52,277 bases of DNA from Oscillatoriaceae cyanobacterium M33_DOE_052 (GTDB taxonomy: Bacteria; Cyanobacteriota; Cyanobacteriia; Cyanobacteriales; Laspinemataceae). The number at the start of each line of letters is the position of its first letter. Position 1 is the first letter of the stretch. Made by a program: the position numbers and the translations under genes. The stretch spans positions 1-52,277 of the forward strand of contig DVDU01000302.1 of NCBI GenBank assembly GCA_015296065.1, in the 5' to 3' direction. Positions 47,985 to 52,277 of this stretch are shown here, piece after piece. The notes beneath the pieces are model-generated. The model saw only the letters and a program-made list of their open reading frames with translations, searched no databases and had not been told where the DNA came from.

Positions 47985-48476
47985 TTGGTAATTATCGTTA
48001 TGGGAGTTGCTGGGTCAGGCAAAACTACTGTAGGTGAGAAGCTGGCGGCAGTTTTGCACTGGCCTTTTTTTGATGCTGATGTATTCCACTCACCAGCAAA
48101 TATCGCCAAAATGAGTAGCGGTATTCCCCTCACTGATGAAGATAGGATGCCTTGGCTCCTGGCGATGGGTGACGCGATTAAAACTTGCTTGGCACAACAT
48201 CAAAAGGCGGTGTTTGCTTGTTCGGCTTTGAAAGCAGCTTACCGTAATATTTTGCATTTATCCGAGCCCGATGTCAAGCTGGTTTACCTCCAAGGTGATT
48301 TTGATTTGCTTTACCGCCGACTGCAAGCCCGCCAAAACCACTTTATGAAGCCGGAAATGCTGCGCAGTCAGTTAGAAACCCTGGAAGAACCGCCCCCCCA
48401 AGAGGCTATCTATGTCAATGTGGGGGAGCCCCTAGAGGCGATCGTCCATCACATCACCACCACCCTCGGACTTTAG
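47985..48476 (+). CDS. gntK: gluconokinase
   Basis: 163 residues. TTG 47985 gives VIIVMGVAGSGKTTVGEKL, the normal start context for this family; ATG 48000 would begin at MGVAGSGKTT. The P-loop GVAGSGKT, DADVFHSPANIAKMSSGIPL (gluconate-binding) and DEDRMPWL identify the GntK family. It phosphorylates gluconate to 6-phosphogluconate, feeding the oxidative pentose phosphate pathway. There is no transporter gene adjacent. Confidence 0.93.
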   Translation: MVIIVMGVAGSGKTTVGEKLAAVLHWPFFDADVFHSPANIAKMSSGIPLTDEDRMPWLLAMGDAIKTCLAQHQKAVFACSALKAAYRNILHLSEPDVKLVYLQGDFDLLYRRLQARQNHFMKPEMLRSQLETLEEPPPQEAIYVNVGEPLEAIVHHITTTLGL

Positions 48477-48510
48477 GATTACTCCCCCCTCTCCTGGTCC
48501 CCCACCCCCC

Positions 48511-48551
48511 TTGTCATTTACAACTACAATGTAGTATAAATGTAGTATAAA
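48511..48551 (+). promoter_or_regulatory. promoter with duplicated -10 region
   Basis: A -35-like TTGTCA (48511-48516), 18 bases and TATAAA (48535-48540). The 11-mer TGTAGTATAAA is repeated in tandem at 48530-48540 and 48541-48551, so a second -10 copy lies 11 bases on. AGGAGGG at 48563-48569 is the ribosome site of the downstream gene. Confidence 0.6.
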
Positions 48552-48580
48552 AAGGTCGAACCAGGAGGGGGTCCCAAGTG

Positions 48581-49912
48581 ATGGATGCCAGCAAATTTCT
48601 ACAACACCTGCAGCAATGGGAAGAACCGTTTACTCTAGGGCGTTCTGATAGCGGTCCTTCTTTCAATGACGAAGCCATCCACCAAGGCGCTTACACCCAC
48701 AACCCGGAAATGTATGCTCTGTACAGCTTAGCGCCGGGAGTGCCACCCAGCCAGCAAGTACGGATATTGTTCCAACTGCTGCGATCGTCCCGCGCTGGCA
48801 TGGCCCCGGAAATGCGCCGCACCTTAGAGCGTGTTACCACTTTTCTGCTCAAAGCCATAGACCCGGATGCAGTTTTAACCGTATTTCTATCCCTGCGGCG
48901 GGTGCGCGCCAACCACAAGCACACCACAAAAGCCATTCTGGGCTACATTCTCAACCATCCCCACTGCTTGGAACTAGCGGGGAGTCGTCGTCCGGCGGTA
49001 GTGGACTGTTTGGAACACGCCTCGGGCAAAAACCCCACTCGCGCCAGTGCCAAGATGCTTTTGGGCACTAAACCAGCCGAGGAAACCTATCTACACCGCC
49101 ATTTGCTGAAATTTGGGCGGGATGCTGAGGCGGTGAAATCTCTGTTTGGTTATCTGTACGGGGAGGAGCGTTATGGCGGTAATGGCGACTACCGAGGGGA
49201 ATATCTGCGCTATGGCGCCTTGTTGCAAGCTCGGGTAGAACGTCCCGCCACTATTACCGCCACCAACCGGGGGGATATTTCGGCGACGCTGGTTCACATT
49301 TACCGAGGAGGCAGCTCTCCGGAATTACAAGTGGGTTTAGACAACTATGTGGTAGCAGCAGCCAAAGAGTTGCCCCGGTTTGATGGCAAGGTGGCTTTGG
49401 TGTTGGATGCTTCCGCTTCGACACGGGGTTACGGACAGCGGGAATTTTGTAATATTTCCCAGTCGGTGGCTTTGCAGTTGCTGCTAGAGCAATGCTGCAC
49501 CAGTTTGGAAGTTGTCACCGTGGGGGGTGCGGGTCGCATTCCCCAACCGGAAGGCACTACAGACCTGGCTCTGGCGCTGATATCGGCTCTGGAGGGGGAA
49601 CCGGATCTGGTGGCGATCGCCTCCGACGGTTACGAAAACCTCTACCCCGGAGACCTCGCCCGAGTTGCTGCCACTTTACCCCAGTTGGGTATCGATACGC
49701 CAGTGGTTTTCTGCCACAGCAAATTTACCGGTAGTGACGACCTCAGCCAGCGGCGACCGGCTCCCCACCTGCCCCAGTTGGAATTCTGGCATGAAAATGA
49801 TTTTGAAAATGTGTTGGTGACTTTATTTTCAATGGCCAAACCCCAGTTAAGCGAGCCCGGTTTAAGGCAATTTTTCCTGGCAAAATTAGAGCGGCTGCTG
49901 GCCATTGGTTGA
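48581..49912 (+). CDS. vWA-domain protein with TROVE/HEAT-like N-terminus
   Basis: 443 residues from ATG 48581 (an adjacent GTG is possible). The C-terminal half has a von Willebrand A MIDAS: VALVLDASASTRGYG (D-x-S-x-S near residue 276), then GTTDLALALIS (Thr) and VAIASDGYENLY (Asp). The N-terminal 250 residues are helical (FQLLRSSRAGMAPEMRRTLE, LSLRRVRANHKHTTKAILGY) with a basic character, like the TROVE module of Ro60/Rsr RNA-binding proteins. I infer this rather than recognise it securely. It is 20 bases upstream of the ARPP-1-like gene and clearly operonic with it. A role in RNA quality control or a stress/defence module is possible. Confidence 0.7.
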   Translation: MDASKFLQHLQQWEEPFTLGRSDSGPSFNDEAIHQGAYTHNPEMYALYSLAPGVPPSQQVRILFQLLRSSRAGMAPEMRRTLERVTTFLLKAIDPDAVLTVFLSLRRVRANHKHTTKAILGYILNHPHCLELAGSRRPAVVDCLEHASGKNPTRASAKMLLGTKPAEETYLHRHLLKFGRDAEAVKSLFGYLYGEERYGGNGDYRGEYLRYGALLQARVERPATITATNRGDISATLVHIYRGGSSPELQVGLDNYVVAAAKELPRFDGKVALVLDASASTRGYGQREFCNISQSVALQLLLEQCCTSLEVVTVGGAGRIPQPEGTTDLALALISALEGEPDLVAIASDGYENLYPGDLARVAATLPQLGIDTPVVFCHSKFTGSDDLSQRRPAPHLPQLEFWHENDFENVLVTLFSMAKPQLSEPGLRQFFLAKLERLLAIG

Positions 49913-49932
49913 ATATCAAAGGAGGGGAAAAG

Positions 49933-50913
49933 ATGGAATATAAAAATTTAGTGCCAGCAGCATTTGACCTGTCGCCGTATCGGTTCGGAATGCCGCAGCA
50001 GTCGGGACCGATGACGGTGGTGCCAGTATTTGGGTTAGACCGCCAAACTGGCTTCACTGGGCCAATGTCCGGGTTAAAACTGTCGCGAGTTACGGGTTAC
50101 GGGAGCATGGAATTGGCAAACCCTGGGGAAACTGGGGTGGCGATCGTCCCCCTGCATATGGGCTATATTCAAGACCAAGCCCAAAACCATGCTTTGTGTC
50201 GCTCTGCGTTTATCGCCGCTGGCCAAAAACTGCTATTTGAGGATGCTTGTTGCGTCCAAGCGGCCCAAGGGGGTTATTTGGAAGGACGGGAGCAGTGGTT
50301 TTTCATCCTCCCGGTGCAACTGCGCGATCGAGCCTTGCAACTGCGCGGCGAACCGGGCTATAGCAAACTCTGGGGAGATATCGCCGTCCTAAACCAGCAA
50401 TTTGGCTTGCCCGATCGAGGTCATTTAGAGCAGATTATCACCAAACAACGCTCTTTTCTGACCCAATATCAAAGCCGCTTAGAACTGCTCCCCGGCCAAA
50501 CCGGCGCCTTATTCCTAATTAACCATAAATTAGCAGGCATAGAAATTGCCCCCAGCGCCGCCTACTTCGCCGAAATGTGGATGCCTTTAACCTGCTTTTG
50601 CTATGGCACCGCTGCCATGTATTTAGAGCAAAAAACACCCCCGAAAACTGCCGAAATTGCACCTTTGAGCGCCCGCAACCTTGCCGAACTGCGGCAACAA
50701 CTAGAAGAAAGCCGCACTCAGTTGCGCCAAAGCGTGCAAAATGACCTCGCTCAGACACCCAAAGAAATGTTTGAGATTACAGAAGAAGAGCGGTTTCTGG
50801 AAATGCGGCTACATACCGCATCGGGGGAAAACTTTGCCGGTCAGTTTGTGGCAGAAGATGGCCAAGTCCTCTATGCTTCCATCTTCGCCAAACCCCACTA
50901 TCTGAATAATTGA
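49933..50913 (+). CDS. ARPP-1-like protein of unknown function
   Basis: 326 residues from ATG 49933 (MEYKNLVPAAFDLSPYRFGM), chosen because AAGGAGG lies at 49919-49925; an in-frame TTG at 49909 is less likely. The core reads MTVVPVFGLDRQTG, GLKLSRVTGYGSMELANPGE, AIVPLHMGYIQDQAQNHALC, KLLFEDACCVQAAQGGYLEG. Its order matches the ARPP-1 (DUF6569-type) fold, where a binding-pocket Gln/Asn and a late Cys are conserved. A polar coiled-coil stretch (ELRQQLEESRTQLRQSVQND) follows. The partner vWA gene directly precedes it. The similarity is from memory and should be tested by profile search. Confidence 0.55.
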   Translation: MEYKNLVPAAFDLSPYRFGMPQQSGPMTVVPVFGLDRQTGFTGPMSGLKLSRVTGYGSMELANPGETGVAIVPLHMGYIQDQAQNHALCRSAFIAAGQKLLFEDACCVQAAQGGYLEGREQWFFILPVQLRDRALQLRGEPGYSKLWGDIAVLNQQFGLPDRGHLEQIITKQRSFLTQYQSRLELLPGQTGALFLINHKLAGIEIAPSAAYFAEMWMPLTCFCYGTAAMYLEQKTPPKTAEIAPLSARNLAELRQQLEESRTQLRQSVQNDLAQTPKEMFEITEEERFLEMRLHTASGENFAGQFVAEDGQVLYASIFAKPHYLNN

Positions 50914-50917
50914 GATT

Positions 50918-51080
50918 TGGTCATTGGTCATTGGTCATTTGTCCTTTGTACTTTGTTGGAAAAGAAACCGGGTTTCGGCGACGAAGAAGTCCCGATTAGA
51001 AACCGGGTTTCTTTTCCTGGTATCGGTTAAAATACCAAGGTTATCGCAGAAACCCGGTTTCTGGATTCACCCGGTTTCTC
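50918..51080. repeat. heptamer array plus four AGAAACC palindromes
   Basis: TCATTGG/TCCTTTG heptamers begin a few bases after the preceding stop (50918-50957), then AGAAACCGGGTTTC-type units at about 50963, 50998, 51048 and 51067. The group separates the ARPP-like gene from Uma2 gene 2. Confidence 0.85.
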
Positions 51081-51134
51081 ATGTCGTGATGTGCGATAAA
51101 ATAGAATCACCCAAGTAAAAGGGATGGGTTAGCG

Positions 51135-52031
51135 ATGACGGAAACAGCTACTCAAATCGAACTGGCACAGCCTTGGCCAGACCATACTCAATTACCAGAG
51201 TCAGATGGCACATTTGTGAAAAACTTTCAGGAGCATCCCCAAAGCATTATTCTGACTGATTCTATCGGTCCAGTGCTAGAACGCCTCCACCCGGACGGCC
51301 AATATGCGATCGGACAAGACAGCGGTATCTACTGGCGACAAACTGACCCACCGGATCCACCGGAACAAGGCGCAGTGGCTCCCGATTGGTTCTATATCCC
51401 CAATGTCCCACCTTTACTCGACGGTCAATATCGCCGCTCCTATGTGTTATGGAAAGAATATATTCGCCCGTTAATTGTGTTGGAATTGGCATCGGGGGAT
51501 GGGACGGAAGAACGGGACAAAACCCCCATATCCCGCACCCCGGAAGGCAAGGCAGTTAAACCGGGTAAATTTTGGATTTACGAGCAAGTGATGCGGATTC
51601 CTTACTATGGGATTTACCAAATTATCACTGGCTCGCTGGAGGTTTACCAGTTGGTGAATGGCTATTATGAGCAGATGTCACCGAACGCGAGAGGGCATTA
51701 TGAGATGACCCGATTGGGGATAGAATTAGGATTGTGGCAGGGTAGCTACCAAAATCAAACCCAACTATGGCTCCGGTGGTGGGATACAGATGGTAATTTG
51801 TTACTCACGGGAGCGGAACGCACCGAAGTGGAACGAGCCCGAGCCGATCGAGCGGAACAGCAAGCCCAAGCCGCCCAGGAGCAAGCCCAAGCCGCCCAGG
51901 AGCAAGCTGATAAGCTACTCCAGGCCCAACGAAATGCTATTTCTCGATTATTAGGGATGGGCTTCACGATCGAAGAAGTGGCAGCAACTCTCAGCTTAAC
52001 TCCCGAAGAAGTCCGCCAACAGCCTCTGTAG
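51135..52031 (+). CDS. Uma2-family (DUF820) protein 2 with repeat coiled coil
   Basis: 298 residues. It is a close paralogue of the protein at 44755-45666: both share FVKNFQEHPQSIILTDS, GQYAIGQD-GIYWR, SYVLWKEYIRPLIVLELASG (catalytic Glu) and LGLWQGSYQNQTQLWLRWWD. The coiled-coil part differs (QAQAAQEQAQAAQEQADKLL, from two identical 21-bp DNA repeats) and the C-terminal helix is again conserved (LGMGFTIEEVAATLSLTPEE). The nuclease-like fold is known for the family; the function is not. The stop codon is part of a repeat (GTAGGGTGGG). Confidence 0.9.
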   Translation: MTETATQIELAQPWPDHTQLPESDGTFVKNFQEHPQSIILTDSIGPVLERLHPDGQYAIGQDSGIYWRQTDPPDPPEQGAVAPDWFYIPNVPPLLDGQYRRSYVLWKEYIRPLIVLELASGDGTEERDKTPISRTPEGKAVKPGKFWIYEQVMRIPYYGIYQIITGSLEVYQLVNGYYEQMSPNARGHYEMTRLGIELGLWQGSYQNQTQLWLRWWDTDGNLLLTGAERTEVERARADRAEQQAQAAQEQAQAAQEQADKLLQAQRNAISRLLGMGFTIEEVAATLSLTPEEVRQQPL

Positions 52032-52095
52032 GGTGGGCAAAAGCCTGAGAGATGATGTGGCGACACTGCAGGCGACGATCGGGCTTTTGCCCACC
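52032..52095. repeat. inverted repeat after Uma2 gene 2
   Basis: GGTGGGCAAAAGCC (52032-52045) and GGCTTTTGCCCACC (52082-52095) are perfect 14-bp arms around a 36-base loop. It starts directly after the Uma2 stop and could act as a terminator. The GTAGGGTGGGCA wording recurs near 47915. Confidence 0.85.
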
Positions 52096-52229
52096 GGACA
52101 ATCTCTATTACCAAATCAAGGCATGAGTATCTGCTACATCAGAAGTGTTGAATGTCAATAAAAAAGTGGTAAAAATAGCCACAATTATGTTATAATGAGA
52201 GCCGCAGATAAAAAAAAAGGAGTTTAAGC

Positions 52230-52277
52230 ATGACTAAATATTCATTCTCCATGATTCTCAAATACATCTTGAGGGAC
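52230..52277 (+). CDS. start of a gene cut by the window end
   Basis: ATG 52230 with AAGGAG eight bases upstream (52217-52222) and TATAAT at 52191-52196 encodes MTKYSFSMILKYILRD before the window ends. Too little is present to name a family. Confidence 0.6.
   Translation, partial: MTKYSFSMILKYILRD

Overview
The window comes from a phycobilisome-containing cyanobacterium. It carries apcE, apcA, apcB and apcC, a glutamyl-tRNA synthetase with the cyanobacterial CAAD membrane domain, an FtsH2-type thylakoid protease, a DUF1400 hydrolase, Uma2-family proteins and many GCGATCGC-type (HIP1) words. The four-linker ApcE and the abundance of heptamer and palindromic repeats suit a filamentous species, possibly Oscillatoriales-like. 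That placement is inference. I see no transposase, rRNA or cas gene.

Layout. 1-2100: a DUF433/DUF5615 toxin-antitoxin-like pair and a methyltransferase, all on the minus strand. 2508-7684: the allophycocyanin core cluster. 7698-15383: ftsW, a REC-PAS-GGDEF-EAL protein, a CHAD protein, a Crp-family regulator, then 1.5 kb without genes that holds a large inverted-repeat element and an AT-rich stretch. 15384-19102: mrdA (PBP2), tpiA, folP. 19293-24872: an SPFH protein, a two-repeat CRISPR-like mini-array, a secreted DUF1400 hydrolase, an SDR enzyme, a lipoprotein and lipA. 25401-30712: a response regulator, a PfkB sugar kinase, a pilin-like microprotein, tRNA-Asp with a nearby half-tRNA remnant, and gltX-CAAD. 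31161-38725: a secreted protein, ftsH, a universal stress protein, rfbB, a phytase-esterase-like protein and a TM0106-type nuclease. 38940-46497: a hybrid histidine kinase, a class V aminotransferase or cysteine lyase, an outer-membrane-like protein, a glycosyltransferase, Uma2 protein 1 and yjbQ. 47029-52277: an HD phosphohydrolase, gluconokinase, a two-gene vWA plus ARPP-1-like module, Uma2 protein 2 and the first codons of a further gene.

Most genes are housekeeping and are not in long operons. ApcE, ApcA, ApcB and ApcC together build the phycobilisome core. FtsW and PBP2 are septal and lateral-wall peptidoglycan enzymes. FtsH maintains thylakoid proteins. The most probable multi-gene units are apcAB(C), the DUF433/DUF5615 pair and the vWA/ARPP pair.

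The most unusual material is repetitive. (i) A 45-nt repeat ending in GGGATTGAAAC forms a mini-array whose only spacer matches the signal-peptide codons of the next gene, and a third copy lies in frame inside folP. (ii) Heptanucleotide arrays sit on or next to the stop codons of many genes. (iii) AGAAACCGGGTTTCT palindromes act as probable terminators and also encode the N-terminus of a regulator. (iv) A tRNA acceptor/T-arm remnant with a compensated base pair lies just upstream of gltX.
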